Shown here: positions 1 through 12,262 of the stretch, in pieces
How the letters are laid out: each line of letters opens with the position of its first letter
Position numbering within the stretch: position 1 is the first letter of the stretch
Source of the DNA: Austropuccinia psidii
Taxonomy: Eukaryota; Basidiomycota; Pucciniomycetes; Pucciniales; Sphaerophragmiaceae
Reading direction: 5' to 3'
DNA length: 64,000 bases
NCBI GenBank assembly: GCA_023105745.1
Contig: JALGQZ010000018.1
Location: 11,297,338 to 11,361,337, forward strand
Position numbers and translations under genes: made by a program
Notes under the pieces: model-generated
Seen by the model: only the letters and a program-made list of their open reading frames with translations
Databases searched by the model: none
What the model was told of the DNA's origin: nothing

Positions 1-1491
1 TGTATTTACAAATAAAAATAAAAGAGGTGACAAATATCCTTGGGTTTACATGGATTTGGAGTTTTAAAGAGAATTTTCACAAAAACAATTAAGAATTGAT
101 GTAATCACGTCAAGATTGGTGATTATAATGAAGATGATCTTAGTTCTTTAATAATATGGCTAATTTATATATAAAGAATAAGGAATTTACCTTTTAATTT
201 AATTTTTGAATGTTTTTGATGCATCTGAGGGGGAAATAGAGTCAAAAGAGCTCTATTAACAGTGAAATCTTCCCTCCTAGAGTCCAAAAGGCTTCTAGTA
301 GACGTTTAATGATGGTATACACTGTAATTAATCAGTATTTCAAGGTTTGGTGATTATTACATCATAGCTAAACCATTATATCTCATTATTACACCATTAT
401 TTAGATTTATCACTATAACTCCAAGTTTGATGACATCATAGGCTTGGAAGAAGCCTAAAGTTTGTGTATTCTATTATTAGTAATCATAATATACTGATAT
501 TCAACAGTTTTATCACTTATATAACTCTAAAAGGTAAAATAATATTACAGTGAGTGATCATAAATGATCAAAGTTAAGCTTAAATTTGATGATTAATAAA
601 TTCTGACTTATACCTGTTAGATCCAATTAGAGAGTGTATTCTGATATATTTACATGTCATTATTAAGCTTCCAAGAGAATTTTATTACATAATTAAAACT
701 CTATTTTTGATGATTTTTCTTGTAACTCATCTTTTCTGTTTAAATTCACTATTTTAAACTTCAAACCATAATTTCAAGGGTTTTTACCTTGAATATAGTG
801 ACAAAAAATACATCATTATTAACATATGAACTTGTTCAGTCTGAATATCTACTTTTTTGTAATTTTGGATCACTTTCACAACCAAGTGGTCAACAGCTAT
901 AGCAATTTTATTTGAAAAACCCTTACAGGTTATAACCTTTTTTATAACTTGTCAAATAAAGCTTATATATGGGTTCCTACAGTAATTAAGTGGTAAACTT
1001 TCTTTTGGCTTAACTCTCTATCATGTGTATTTTAAGAGATATGAGCTAAAAGCCATGAATATATGCACTGACCATAAAAGTGCATATATTCAGGTTATGT
1101 CCTTCAATATTTACTTTAAAAATATGAAATAAAAATATTATATGTATATTCTTTCATGGGGAATCAAATGTTTAAATTTATTTCACATGTTGTTTCATTG
1201 CTTTCTGAGATAAATAAGAATTTATATCTTTTTTATGGCATTATTACTTATTATTCATTAAGTATTGAATTTACAGATATGCCATAAATATGATATATGT
1301 GTATTTTATGATGAGGAATCTAATGGTGTAGTTTATTTCAAATTTTTACTCATTGGGTTTCAAGGTAATTGAAAGTTTATGCCTATTTATGGCATTTTCA
1401 CTTATTTCAGGATAATTCTTTTAAAAGGATAATTATTGTACAGTTTTCTTGTGACCTTTTTGTATATTTGGTCATATCTCAAAGGCTCTCA
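1..1491 (-). repeat. LTR remnant, minus orientation, cut by window start
   Basis: This stretch matches, segment by segment, the solo LTR at 47222-49153; for example both have the passage TTTTGATGCATCTG near 217 and 47894 and the end passage CATATCTCAAAGGC / AATATCTCAAAGGC. Its right end near 1491 reads CTCTCA, the complement of a degenerated TGTGAGCC-type LTR start. The rest lies left of the window. It has no coding capacity; the small ORF 1369-1635 is a chance reading inside the LTR end. Assignment rests on the internal alignment and is fairly secure; the exact right edge is not, because no target duplication can be seen. Confidence 0.6.
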
Positions 1492-3153
1492 ATAAAAAAC
1501 CCAAAGTCTATTTGGTCAATACAAATCATTGGCTTATTCTCAAGAAGAATGTATAAAAGCTATCAATACTTCAGAATGATAATAAAAATTATTTACTTAT
1601 CTTTAAATTCAATGATGGATAAAAATGGCCCATAGAGTATTTGAGAAGGAGAAATGGCATCTGTAATTGAAAGATTAACAGAATCAAGAGAGATTTACAA
1701 TTAATATTTAAGAGCTTGAGAAAATGAATAATTTAAAATTGAAACAGTAGGATATGAATATTTAAGAAAGGAAAAATAGATATTACCTTGAATTACAACA
1801 TTAAGAAAAGTAAAAAGATCAATCATTTACATTGTAAAAACTAATTCTATTATTTAATTATGGCATTTATATCCTCAAAATTGCGCCTTTTCTGATATAG
1901 AAGGAATTGAGGGCATATTGTTTCCAAAATTCATGATTATAGAATTATAAAATTTTGTTAATAACCATGATATTCTGAATTTCATTACCAATTATTCATT
2001 CAAAAAAAGCACTTAATATATTGATTTCTATGTATTTTATTCCCAGAAATAAATATTGAAAGATTATTTTCCTGCCTTCCTGAGAGAAATAAAACCAAAA
2101 AATGAGTGTTTCTAAGTCTTAGTATTTACTATTCCAAAGAGTAACCCACTGGGATTGTAGATTTTGAGAGAATATCCACCATTCTTTTAACCTTGAAGGC
2201 TATATGGAGCAAATTTAAATTTGAAATTAATCCAAAATTTCCATATATTGACTTGGTTTCTCACTGAAACTAGATTCCAAAACAAAGCCATCATTTACTT
2301 ATCTTTTGAAATCCATAAAAATAGCTCCCAAAAATCCACTCAGCCTGTGGTAGAAGGAAATTCAAGACAATTTTTCAGACCCCTCTAGCTCAAAATCCAG
2401 CTTTCAAAGAAATATAACCCATTAGTTGGTTTTTTTATCTCTCTTACCCAAATTTCTCTTGAAAATTTCTTCTCCATGTTGTGTCATCTTCATCTTTTAA
2501 TATATATTCCAAAATCTCATCTAATTTTTATTGAATACCCTACTTATCTACTTTTTCTTTTGATGAAATGGTTTTATCCAATATAGATAGAGCTTCCAGG
2601 AACTTCAGAAAAAAATAATTGAAGAAACAGCTAAAAAGAAGCTCAAAGATTTATTTTCATACAATCAATGGTTTTCATCTGAAAAAGCAACAAAAACTTG
2701 AAGAAATTTTCAGCCTTTTTCACTAGTACATCTATCAATAAATTATTGCAATTTGATAATTTTAGAATTAACAATTCATAATCTAATAATAATGTATCAT
2801 TTTTAGATTTGCAAGAAAAATCTTCAATCTCTTTAGATTTACTTACTAATATCTCTTACATTTATTTATCTGTAAAAAACTATTCTTAATTTTTTTCTCA
2901 TTACCTTTTTCAATTGATAAAATCATTCCAAATTACTTGAAATAACTCAGCTATAATTTTTGGAATCATGTATGAATTGGTCTGGAGAAATTCCTTAACA
3001 AAAAAATAAGACTTTTGGTACATATGGATTCAATTAAAATATTGAAAAGGATTTATATTGATTGATTAAATTACAAAAAAAACTATCAAAAAGTCAAAAA
3101 TTTTGATGTAACCAATTTCAACTTCTTCCAAAAAAACTCTTTATTGATATAAA
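1492..3153. other. AT-rich stretch without recognisable gene
   Basis: All frames are broken by many stops. Short coding-like runs exist (for example around 1890-2110) but I could not assign them. It lies between the LTR remnant and the left target duplication of the gag-only element, so it is probably old decayed transposon DNA. Confidence 0.5.
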
Positions 3154-3158
3154 AAAAC
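3154..3158. repeat. Target site duplication AAAAC (left)
   Basis: AAAAC directly precedes the LTR start at 3159 and is repeated exactly at 13661-13665 after the second LTR. A 5-bp duplication is normal for Ty3/Gypsy integrases. Confidence 0.85.
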
Positions 3159-4553
3159 TGTCAGGGTGACTCTATGATATAGCTTCAAAATGATAATAAA
3201 AGCTATAACTCTGAGTGTGACACAAAAATGATGATTATTAATTAAGGATGAGATGGTTAAAAGGGCTATACTAAATAATTTAGTGATGGTGAGTGCTATT
3301 GATACCCCTGGGTGCAGTGTTTACCTGTTGGTTTACAATAATAAACCCTACAATAATTAAAATTATAATCATACCTGTTTAATTCTAAGGGTAACACTTC
3401 TTCAGGAAGCTATACCATGTAAGAATACTAAGAAAAGGATGATGGATTGGCCTTCTGGTGAGGAAAGGCCTCCTTTTATCTTGTTCTGGGGTGGTGGGAG
3501 GTTGTTTGCCTCTGCACACGGCCACAGAGTGTAAATGTTCACCACTTTGGGTTGGTTTGTGGTTCTACACACTCGATACAGACTTGTATTCAGTGGAAAT
3601 GTAGTTTTAGAGCCACAAGTTGTCATTTTTACCCTATACAGGGTGAACGTTTTCACCAATGGAGTTTACAAGTGTGTTCTGGCGCTTCTGACACATCAGA
3701 AGCTGTACAGAACATTCCTTTATGACTCTTATTTATCAATTTATGAGGAATTGAAGAATAAACAGCATTCAATTCAATTTTATGGACAGCTGTCCCACAG
3801 CAAGATCCCATACTGGCTAGTGTGGGATTACAATCTTAAAACTTGAATATCTTTGTCAGTTTTTGAAATAGAGAGCTCAAAAGTGGCTCATTTTGTAGCC
3901 CTTGATTTTCTCTACACAATGATTACTCATTTAGTATAGCTATCATTAAATATGGCAAAGTTATACCAATTCAAAATTCCATTGTCAATTTGTGGGTTTG
4001 TTATGAATACTGTATTGAGCTTGTTTGCTTCATACCTTTTGTTCTAGATAAGCTGAAATAAAATTTATGACACCATCGGATAGCCCTAGTTATTCTCTTT
4101 CCAAAAATACCCTACTTTAGGTATCTCACACTAAAACTGTAGAAGCCAGATGAGAGGTGAATATTTTATCCACCCTTATTTAACCTTATTTTGGCCATAA
4201 CTTTTGTAGTGTTGGTGCTAGCTTGATTTGGCTAGTAAAATTGGATATCCCTAATTGAGAGCTTTAATTTGAGCACCTATTTGGTGGGCTTTAGCCTCTT
4301 TCTCTGGATTTTAGATGAGAGGTGAAAATTAGGGTTTATGCTCAGCAACTGCTTTGACCTTGAATAACTTTGTTATTATTTGTCCTTTGATTATGGGACT
4401 TATATATTTGGAAAGAGGTGGGTTCACCTTTCTTTTGATACCTTTTGAGCTTGTTTTGCTCAGTTTTATGTTTTGGTGGTATTTTACTCTACCATTGGTT
4501 TCTGCTATTCTGGCTGGCATGCTCGTGCTCTGGTTGTGAGTCACAGGCTGACA
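3159..4553 (-). repeat. 3' LTR of the gag-only element
   Basis: Direct repeat of 12263-13660, bounded by TG...CA. It contains a perfect 8-bp hairpin GCTTCTGA-CACA-TCAGAAGC at 3684-3703, also perfect in the other LTR (12788-12807) although the loop differs. ORFs inside (for example 3402-3659, 3535-3846, 4354-4539) are chance readings. Confidence 0.85.
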
Positions 4554-4554
4554 T

Positions 4555-4566
4555 ACCCTCCCTTTA
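4555..4566 (-). promoter_or_regulatory. Polypurine tract of the gag-only element
   Basis: On the minus strand the bases just inside the 3' LTR read AAAGGGAGGGT followed by A and the LTR start TGTCAGCC. This is the expected position and composition of the plus-strand primer for reverse transcription. Confidence 0.7.
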
Positions 4567-4784
4567 AAAAAAAGCCCATCACTGATGAGACTTTCCTGTC
4601 CTCCCTGAGGTACTTGGTCTAGTATAACCCTGAGACAAAAGCTTTCCTGTGGACATACTCTTGCTGTCTGGTGGTATATGTTTCAAACCATCCAAATGTT
4701 TGGTCATTGGTGTCCTTCTATTTAAGTTGATTGAACCAGTTTCCTTTGTTTCATGGCTCTTAACTTCCACCAAATATTCCTTAT

Positions 4785-6347
4785 TTATATTTTTTCACTG
4801 TATGAATCCTTTCCACAGCCATTCCCTGCACTATCAGAGTCAGATTCATGACTTTCTTGGTCTTTTCTTGTTTCTTCCTCTCTAGCAAATATGTCTTTGC
4901 TGTCTTTGGGAAAGCTTTCTGCATAGTTATTGAGTGATTCACAGTTGTTAAATCCTATTGTGATTTCAGATTCTGAATCATGAGTTTCTTTGGCTTCCAG
5001 GGTTGGATTCTCCCTGTTATCACCAGTACTGTGGGTATTGTATCTACCAATAGATGTTCTAATCCTTACTTCTTGCAAGGTATTTGATATTTAATCCAAG
5101 GTGGATTCTTTGGAGCATCTGCATTTGACTGCATGCTCTAAGTCTCCTGGTAGTTTTGTAAACAGTTTGTGATTTCTCATTTCTGTTGTTATGTGAGGGT
5201 CAATGGCTATTAGCCTTTTTGACTGTCTCAGACACCAATCACATGGATCTTTGTCCACTGTGTATCTATCATTTCCAAATTAAAGGGTTTTCTGCCATAT
5301 CCATGTATCATTTCTGTACTTTTGGATTATTTGGCTCCTCCACCATGGCCAGTTTCTTCTGCCATGGATTTCTTTCATTTTTGCATACCAGATACTAGCA
5401 TTTCCTCTGAATGCTTTATTGATTTTAGCTGCTATCCAGTAGTCTGGTATGCTTACAACATCAACGAAGAGTCCTTCAATATAATCAATGAGCTCCATGT
5501 GATTATATTCTCCTATACCAGAAAATTTGGGCCAGCTTGTAGCTTCTGGAAGCTGTTTCAATTCTTCCTTCTCTAAATAAGTCATTTTATATCCATCTTG
5601 GTGTTGTGATTCTGTTTGTTGATTATTATACAGTTGGATATTTGTTTTAATTTCCTCTTGGTGGTATGGAGTGTTTCCAGAAACATGCCCTTGTGTTTGG
5701 GGTTTTATTTTTTGGCAGACATTGAGCAATTTTTCAATATCTTGATCCAGGTATTCCCTATCCCTTTTGCAGTGATTTTGCTCCTCTAAGACTTTATTTA
5801 GTCTTCTTTTGGTCTCTTCTGAGGCTTTACTAAATTTAGTATAGTCCTCTTGAAGAGTATGAATAGTTTTTGTTTGTAAGGTATAAACCTCTTGTAACCT
5901 TTAAATACTTTCATGTAGTCTTTCAAACTCTTTTTGAATTTGTTCTAAAAATTGGGAAAACTGTAACCATAGAGTATTACTACTAATGGTACTCTCAGGT
6001 ATCACAACATTGTGTTTAATCTAAGTGGAGATATCATTCCTTATTTTAGGGCTGCTAGCTTCATTAAAAGTACTTACAACTATTTGTTGTTTTTTTGTAC
6101 TTCTTTAAGCTGGTCCAACAACTTCTGGATCATAGGATCTGACTCTTTCTTCCTCTGGTTGAAAGAAGTCTTGCTTTTGCCCTATGATACTCTTCCACTC
6201 CTGGATTATACCTGGGATGGGAAAGTATGGTGACTCTTGGTCACTGATCTGTTGGTGCCTGAGTGGTTTGAAGCCACTAGGGAGTCTGGTTGGGTTACCA
6301 ATTCTTATGAGCCTGAAAGAGTCAGAGTATGTTATCTCTGATTCCAT
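4785..6347 (-). pseudogene. gag: Decayed Gag protein of the gag-only element
   Basis: One minus-strand frame runs the whole length with no frameshift but about six stop codons. In order it has an N-terminal part, a coiled-coil region (about 5990-5730), the Gag core (about 5590-5280) with WPKFSG.GEYNHMELI, WY.KM...HG and WPWWRSQII, and a C-terminal part with GDLEHAVK..., then an acidic, Ser-rich tail. The core aligns with the Gag core of the intact chromovirus at 31826-37750 ([33 protein letters not shown]). No CCHC zinc knuckle is present, unlike the two full elements. The internal stops (6105, near 6016 and 5904, 5280 and near 5096) are TAA or TAG at positions where a glutamine codon would be one C-to-T change away. 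The frame ends at 4785. Confidence 0.75.
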
Positions 6348-6379
6348 TTCTCTTCTATGATAAGTTATTTGAAGGATAT

Positions 6380-6679
6380 TTATTTGAGGGAAATCTTCTG
6401 AATTATTTCTACAAATTCTTTGTAGTGGAAATCTAGGTTGAATTCCCTTTCTTCCATTCTACATTGGATAATATCTTTGAAGATTTGATGTGTTAGAATA
6501 AACTGTCCCATTCCAGTTATTCTTGGATTTTTTCTGTTGGAAACAATCTTGGAATGTATATGAAGGTTCATTTTTCCATGTCTTATGACTTTGAAAAACT
6601 TCAACTCCTCTCCTTTCCAGGCCTCTATTCCTACTGATGGTTGATTCTCTTTGTAAGGAATAATCCCTTGGAAATCCAA
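6380..6679 (-). pseudogene. Upstream ORF fragment of the gag-only element, unknown
   Basis: A 99-codon minus-strand reading just upstream of the Gag frame and in a different frame. It is charged and looks protein-like (KGEELKFFKVIRHGKM, EEREFNLDFHYKEFVEII), but I recognise no domain. By position it could correspond to the ORF1 that precedes Gag in the two full-length chromoviruses of this window, though I see no convincing similarity. Low confidence that it was ever translated. Confidence 0.3.
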
Positions 6680-6779
6680 AGTATTTGAAATGAGGTGATA
6701 TCATTTTTGATTTGTAAAGTGAGAGTTTCAGCTAGTTAATTGAATCCCTGTTTTTTTAGGAATTCATAAGTCACTTTGG

Positions 6780-7429
6780 ACAAGTTATTATTGAAACTAT
6801 CAATGATAATTATCAAATCAACTTTCCCCACCAATTAGGATGGAAACACTCAATTATAAGGGTTTCACTTGAAGAGAAATCCAAACAATATATACTTTGT
6901 ATATATTAAAGGATTAAGAAAAAAAATATTATTATATTTCTTTTTGAGTAAATATTATTATTGAAATTATCAATAATAATGACTATGATCATTTTTCCAC
7001 ATCAATTTGGGTAAAAAAGGAAATGATTTTGAAAGTTTCTTTTTTGATAAAAATCCAAATAATATACACTTTGTATATATTATTAAGGTAATTTTCAAAA
7101 AGAAATACAGTTTTATTTCTCTTTATATGCTTATTATTATTGAAATTATCAATAATAATAATGATCAAATTTTTTTACACCAATTTGGGTAAAAAAAGAA
7201 CTATAATGGTATTTCTACAAGAAAAACCTCTATCAATATATACTTTGTATATATTGTGAAAAAAAATATCAATAATAAAATATGATTATATTTTATCATG
7301 AAGTATTATTATTGAAATTATTATTAATAATAATAATAATAATCAATTTTCCACACCAATTTGGGTAAAAAAATGTATTATAAGAGTTTTTATTTAAGAA
7401 AAATTCAAATAATATATGCTTTTTATATA
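6780..7429. repeat. Tandem array of about 176-bp units (left part)
   Basis: The phrase CCACACCAATTTGGGTAAAA recurs with small changes near 6828, 7001, 7178 and 7354, spaced 173-177 bp. Each unit also contains ATATACTTTGTATATATT and TTATTATTGAAATTATCAA. The array continues after the inserted MULE at 11747-11910, where the phrase occurs at about 11840. Removing the MULE puts that copy about 169 bp after the fourth, so the MULE landed inside a five-unit array. Confidence 0.75.
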
Positions 7430-7639
7430 GGGTGTTGGTAAACACATGTAAGTGACCTTAATTTTCAAAACAATCTTCCTCAGGCTCAGTTTTGAGGATT
7501 TTTTTAATTTTTTTTTTCCATATTTGTCCTTACTTGGCATGTCAATAAGCACAAATTTTTTCAAAATTTTTTTTTTGCCAAATTTCACCAATTTGGCCAA
7601 TATGCCAAAATGGCATATTTTTTTCAAAAATTCATTTAA

Positions 7640-8015
7640 AATCTTCCCACTTATGAATTTCCTTAATCTTCTTTTAAAATGAAGGTTTCAATGTGAAGAA
7701 TAAAGCACCAGAATCCCATAATTTTTGGAATTTTTTTGGGTGGGACAAGTGAAGGCGCAAAAAGGGTTTTTTTTTCAAATGTTTTTTCCTGTCATTGTAA
7801 TATGCCTATTTTCAAAAAGTGAATTTAATAACTTCCCACTTATGAATTTCCTTCATATTTGTTTTAAATTAAAGGGTTCAATCTGGAAAATAAAGAACCA
7901 GAAGCTCATGAATTGGGAAAAATTTTTGGGTGGGACAACAAGTGAAGGCGCAATGAGTGTTTTTTTTCTTGTGTGTAATATGACTATTTTCAAGTACAAA
8001 AGTTCCACATGTTTG
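7640..8015. repeat. Imperfect direct repeat, unit about 185 bp
   Basis: The passage AACTTCCCACTTATGAATTT...GGGTGGGACAAGTGAAGGCGCAA occurs at about 7643-7760 and again at about 7830-7955, with a 3-base insertion in the second. It lies between the transposase gene's 3' end and the left TIR of the MULE and is non-coding. Confidence 0.6.
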
Positions 8016-8103
8016 ATAAAAAAAGGAGACTGAGGTGGGATTTGAGCAATAAATATGACTGAGGAGGGGGATAATTGGCATAAATTGTATATACAAAAAA
8101 GAT

Positions 8104-11100
8104 TCAATCAGAATCAACCTCCAAAATAGTGGGTTTTTTCTGAGAGGGGGGAGGGAGATTGGACAAATAAAACATTCTGTGTTTCTTAAATTTATCAGCC
8201 CACCCCAGGGCTTGTTTTTGGGCATGAATTTTCCAGTTCACAGTAATGGTGGGGACTGGATAAACTTTAGAAATGATGATGTCCAAAGGAACAAAATGAG
8301 CACAACTATTCAATAAGAAGATGAAAATGGGGGGATTATCATTTGGAGGAAAGAAATAAGGGAAAAAAGAAAAAGATTGGGCTGTGGAATAAAGAAAACT
8401 GGTCTTTTATACTTATTTGCAATTGGATCCCCCATGTCAGGCATGGACATCCACTCGCTTTTTGGAGCCTGGCCAACATCTTCATACCATTCAATTCTTT
8501 CCAAATAAGAGGATACTGAGGGAATTAAGGTGTTCATGGCTTCATAAAGGTCTTGATTTTGGTTAATTTCTTCAGCCAAGTCACCTCTGACATCAGCCCA
8601 TTGATCTTGAGTCTTGTAAATGAAGTGGGATACTGTTCTGTAGCCACAGTTTCCATCACCCTGGACATTGATGGCCTTGAAGGTGTATTTCAATATAAAC
8701 TTGGGCAAGTCTTCTGAGCCAGTTATCTGATAAAATAAGGTCAAAGAATAAATAAATATCAAAAGAAACAATAGAAATATATATCAAAAATAATAAGAAA
8801 CTCACAAACAGCTTGGAGCATTCATCACTTGTGTGATAATTGCTTTGACAATGCTCACAGGTCAAGTCAATTGCATCATAGATATTCAAACTGGTGGCAG
8901 GCTTGTGTGATTTTCTTTGTGAGGTTTCGCTTCCAATTGCCAATATTCTGGACCTTCTAAGGGTTACTTCTCATTTACTTAATTCAGTTTCTGAGGTTAG
9001 TGCATCTGATTAACTGATGGATTTAGATAATGAGTCCTCAGAATCTTCAGAATATTCATATGAGTCCACTTCCATAATTGGAGAGGGGACATTTGACTGG
9101 GATCTTGATGTTGTTGTGCTGGTCACTTTTGATGGGGGTCTTCCTCTTCTCTTGGATTGACTTTCAATAATTTCAAATCTTGAAGTTTCTCTTTTTTTTT
9201 GAGTTTTGTTTTTATTCTTGGCTCCTTGGGGTCTTCCATGGATATTCTTGCATTCTAGAGGGTCTTCATAATATTTATCATCCTCTTGACTCTTGGGAAT
9301 TTGATCAAATGGGACTTTTCCAGTCAAAAAATCTTGAAAATGTTGAAGTTTTGGAGTGATTTCTACCATTGGTCTTTGAAACAGGTCTTCCCCAATGTCT
9401 TCAAATCTTTTCTTGGCTTCATTCTTTCTTTCTTTTTCCACACTTTGATCATCACCTTGAAAACCAGCCTGAGAACAATATGACAAATAAAATCAGTTAA
9501 TAAGAAAAAAAATAATAAGAATAAATTAAAAAACCCTCACAGGAAAATTCAAATGCCATTGAGGATGGAAGTCTGATAATTCAAGCCTTTGGCACTTGGC
9601 AAATTCCTTTTGGGTCTTATGCTTGCAAGGAATGCCTTTATAATTGTTGTATTTGTTGGTGCATTTTTCATTTGGAGGAAATTTCTTTTTGAAATTTTCA
9701 AAGGCAATCTGAAGAGCATAATGAGACACCTTGCCATTGAGGGCACAGATGTGTGGAGGAAAATTCTTGACATGGACAATCATTTCTTTGGAGATTCTGT
9801 TGATAATTTCAATAAATTGTTTTCTGAATGCCATGTGGAGAGCCCTGACTACCTCCAGGAGAGTACCAGTGGACTTTTGGAGCCAAAGTTTAACCATGGC
9901 ATGGGCACCTTCAACTCTGGAGGTGGAGCTCACACCCAGGTGGCAATGGTGGTTGGTCCAGGCTGGCACATAATACTCCTTTAGAGGAAGCCAGGTATTT
10001 TCTAAATACTGCAAGACCTCAGGATTTTTAACTTGCTTTTGAAGCTTCTTCCAGTTGTCTTTGAAAGACTTTTCAGTGGGTGAATACATAAGCTGAGAAA
10101 AGAATCCCAAAGTCATTAATAAAGACAATAATAAGAAAAAAAGTGAAATAAAATGAAATAAAGTGAAGAATTATATTACTTGATTCCAAAGGCCCATAAA
10201 ATTTTCAAAATCAGTTCCATGACCAATTTTCTTCATGCAATGTGCAGATACATCCTTGTTGATGTGCCAAATGCATAGAATGACTTTGGAGTCTGGGAAG
10301 AGCTTCTTAATAGAGTTTTTCAAGGCCAGATCCCTTTCAATAACAATAACTGGAGGGGGAACAATATTGGTGTTGTTGAGGACCTTTTCAATGTATTGAT
10401 TTAATGCCCAAGTATATGAAGTTTCATTTTAATTCTTCATCAAACAAAAAGCCCCAGAAAAGGTCTTATTTTTTGAGCTGAATCCAACAATATGAAAAAG
10501 GGGCATTTTGTACTCATTAGTTTTATAAGTACAATCCATAAGAATGACATGAGGAAAGCCATGAAGAAGTTTTATGGCCAGGGGGTGAGTAAAAAACAAG
10601 GAGGTAATGTGTCCCTCAGAATCCCTTGCAGAGGACCAAACAAAATTTTCTTCTTTGAGAGTGTCAATAAGAGCATCAATGGGCCTTCTTCCTTGCAGTT
10701 TGTCTTTCTTGATTTTCTTGACTTGGTTATAAATGTCTTGAAGGATTACAGGCCTGTCAGACTCCCTCTGGCTGCATAATTGGGCCTTAATTTGCCTTGG
10801 CATGAGCAGTGATTCATACATTTGAGCAATTTGGGATGTTTCTTGCTCATTGAATTTCCTGAAAGCAGGATGTTCCATGATATTTTCAGTGGCATCATGG
10901 CTATGTTCAGGATTTTTGACTTTAAGAGTCCAAGTGGTACTCTTGGCATATTTCCTGGCATAAAGTCTAAAAGGACAGTAAAGCTTTCTTGAGGTGACTG
11001 TTTTGGAGGGGCTTTTGTTGGGATTTGGGGTGCCAGACCTGTCACAACATATTTCAATTTGGTTGTGGGTCATATTGGACCTCAAGGTGGACACAGCATA

Positions 11101-11184
11101 CCCTTGAGCCCTGGCAACATTATGCACATGTTGCCAAAGAAGCTCAAGGGTCTGAAATTCACCTTCATTGGGGGTTTGAAGCAC
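8104..11184 (-). pseudogene. FAR1-like MULE transposase fused to OTU protease, inactivated
   Basis: Transposase for the surrounding MULE, on the minus strand. Exons 11184-10180, 10092-9541, 9468-8806 and 8726-8104 are joined by three phase-0 GT-AG introns of 87, 72 and 79 bp. The first exon has a FAR1-type Cys/His DNA-binding region (CPFRLYARK...EHSHD), then the DDE core: first Asp in VILMDCTYKTN, second in VIERDLALKNS, followed by WHINKD and SRVEGAHAMVK. Exon 3 is a Lys/Arg-rich linker with a GRPP AT-hook-like motif and a CEHCQSNYHTSDEC zinc-knuckle-like cluster. Exon 4 starts an OTU domain: DGNCGYRTVSHF (catalytic Cys) and, after a one-base frameshift, NSCAHFVPLDI (catalytic His). Stops at 10429-10431, 9010-9012 and 8971-8973 plus the frameshift make it inactive. 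No in-frame ATG opens the first exon, so the true start, or a small upstream exon, is unresolved. Confidence 0.8.
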
Positions 11185-11746
11185 TTTTTAATGATAAATA
11201 TGTATAAAAGTGAAAAAAAGCGGGAATTGGGGGATTTGGAATGGGGTAAGAACCTTTTGAAATGTGAAAAAGAGGTGAAAAAAGGTGTGAAAAATGAACA
11301 GAAGTGGCTAAGAGTGAAATAAAGTGGTTTAAATGTGGGATTAATAGATGAGGGAAGGTAAAAAATTGAAAATTGAGAGGCTTGAAAGCAGGTTGTTGTG
11401 GTGGAAAATGCAGTCTTTGGGGGAAAAAAAGAAAAAGAAGTGTGCAAAGCTTTGCAAAATGGCTTTGGTAATGCTGTTTTTCCAAAAAAAAAAAACAATG
11501 GTTTGGGGTGGGGATAATGTGGATTATTGGGGTGTTTGAGCTTGTTTTTTTTTTGGGGGGGCTGGGCAGAAAAATTTGAAACAATTTGGAGGTAGAGAGG
11601 TTTTGTGGGGAAAAAACCTCTTTTGGGCATGTTTTGGCCCAATACAGGCCCAATTGTGTTTCAGTTTTAATTAAAAATGGGCCCAGGGCACCCCTTACAT
11701 GTTTTTACCAATTTGCTTACGTGTTTTTACCAACACTCTTTATATA

Positions 11747-12246
11747 TTATGAAAAAAATATCAATAATAAAATATTATTATATTTTATCATGAAGTATTG
11801 TTATTCAAATTATCAAGAATAATGATAATAATCAATTTTTCATGCCAATTTGGGTGAAAAAATGAATTATAAGAGTTTTTTTTTAAGAAAAATTCAAAAA
11901 ATATATACCTTGTATTTATTATTATATTTTTTTAGAAAATATAGTATTGTATAAATATAAGTTATATATTTATAATTCTTTGAAATGATGAAAAAAAAAA
12001 ATTTTCAAAATGAATATGTATACAGTTTTTTTTATTTTAATTATTTTTTTATGTTTTTTTTTTATTTTTCAATAAAAAATCAGAATAGATAAAAACAATG
12101 AAATAAATCCCCTTCAGGGCTTCTTATGGTTTAAAAAAAGTGAAAATCATTAAGAAAACAAGTATAATAACTCTAAAAGGCATGAAAATAAGTTAAAAAT
12201 AGTTAAAACCAGCTAGAATTTCATCTAAAATAGGTAAAAAAAACCA
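11747..12246. other. Last tandem unit and AT-rich leader of the gag-only element
   Basis: The first 160 bp are the fifth unit of the 176-bp array. The remainder, between array and PBS, is AT-rich with many homopolymers and holds no ORF. In the element's own direction this is the untranslated leader. Confidence 0.6.
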
Positions 12247-12259
12247 GGCCAGGCCCCCA
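12247..12259 (-). promoter_or_regulatory. Primer binding site of the gag-only element
   Basis: Minus-strand TGGGGGCCTGGCC lies 3 bases inside the 5' LTR. The identical 13-mer is the PBS of the old chromovirus (62859-62871), and the young chromovirus has TGGGGGCCCAGCC (31352-31364). The priming tRNA is not identified. Confidence 0.7.
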
Positions 12260-12262
12260 AAA

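Larger units (their letters stand above)
7430..11738 (-). mobile_element. MULE-type DNA transposon with FAR1/MULE transposase and OTU domain
   Basis: Terminal inverted repeats begin GGGTGTTGGTAAACACATG at 7430 and, read inward from 11738, GAGTGTTGGTAAAAACACG. They are flanked by a perfect 8-bp duplication TTTATATA (7422-7429 and 11739-11746), in the 8-10 bp range usual for Mutator-like elements. The single gene (8104-11184, minus) encodes a FAR1-like zinc region, a MULE-type transposase and an OTU-like cysteine protease domain. The right inner end repeats the TIR motif (TTGGTAAAAACATGTAAG), so this TIR has a duplicated internal block. The element sits inside the tandem array of the gag-only LTR element. 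Confidence 0.85.

Noticed and set aside
6780..7429. CRISPR-like regular repeat
   Set aside because: The 176-bp period is a whole-unit tandem repeat with no unique spacers, inside an LTR element of a eukaryote.
9589..9984. 131-codon plus-strand ORF
   Set aside because: Antisense to the MULE transposase exon 2.
11082..11653. Two long minus-strand ORFs upstream of the MULE transposase
   Set aside because: Rich in Phe, Pro, Ser and Lys with no domain; overlapping frames are both open because the T-rich/C-rich strand lacks stops. Most likely 5' UTR, though a small first exon cannot be excluded.
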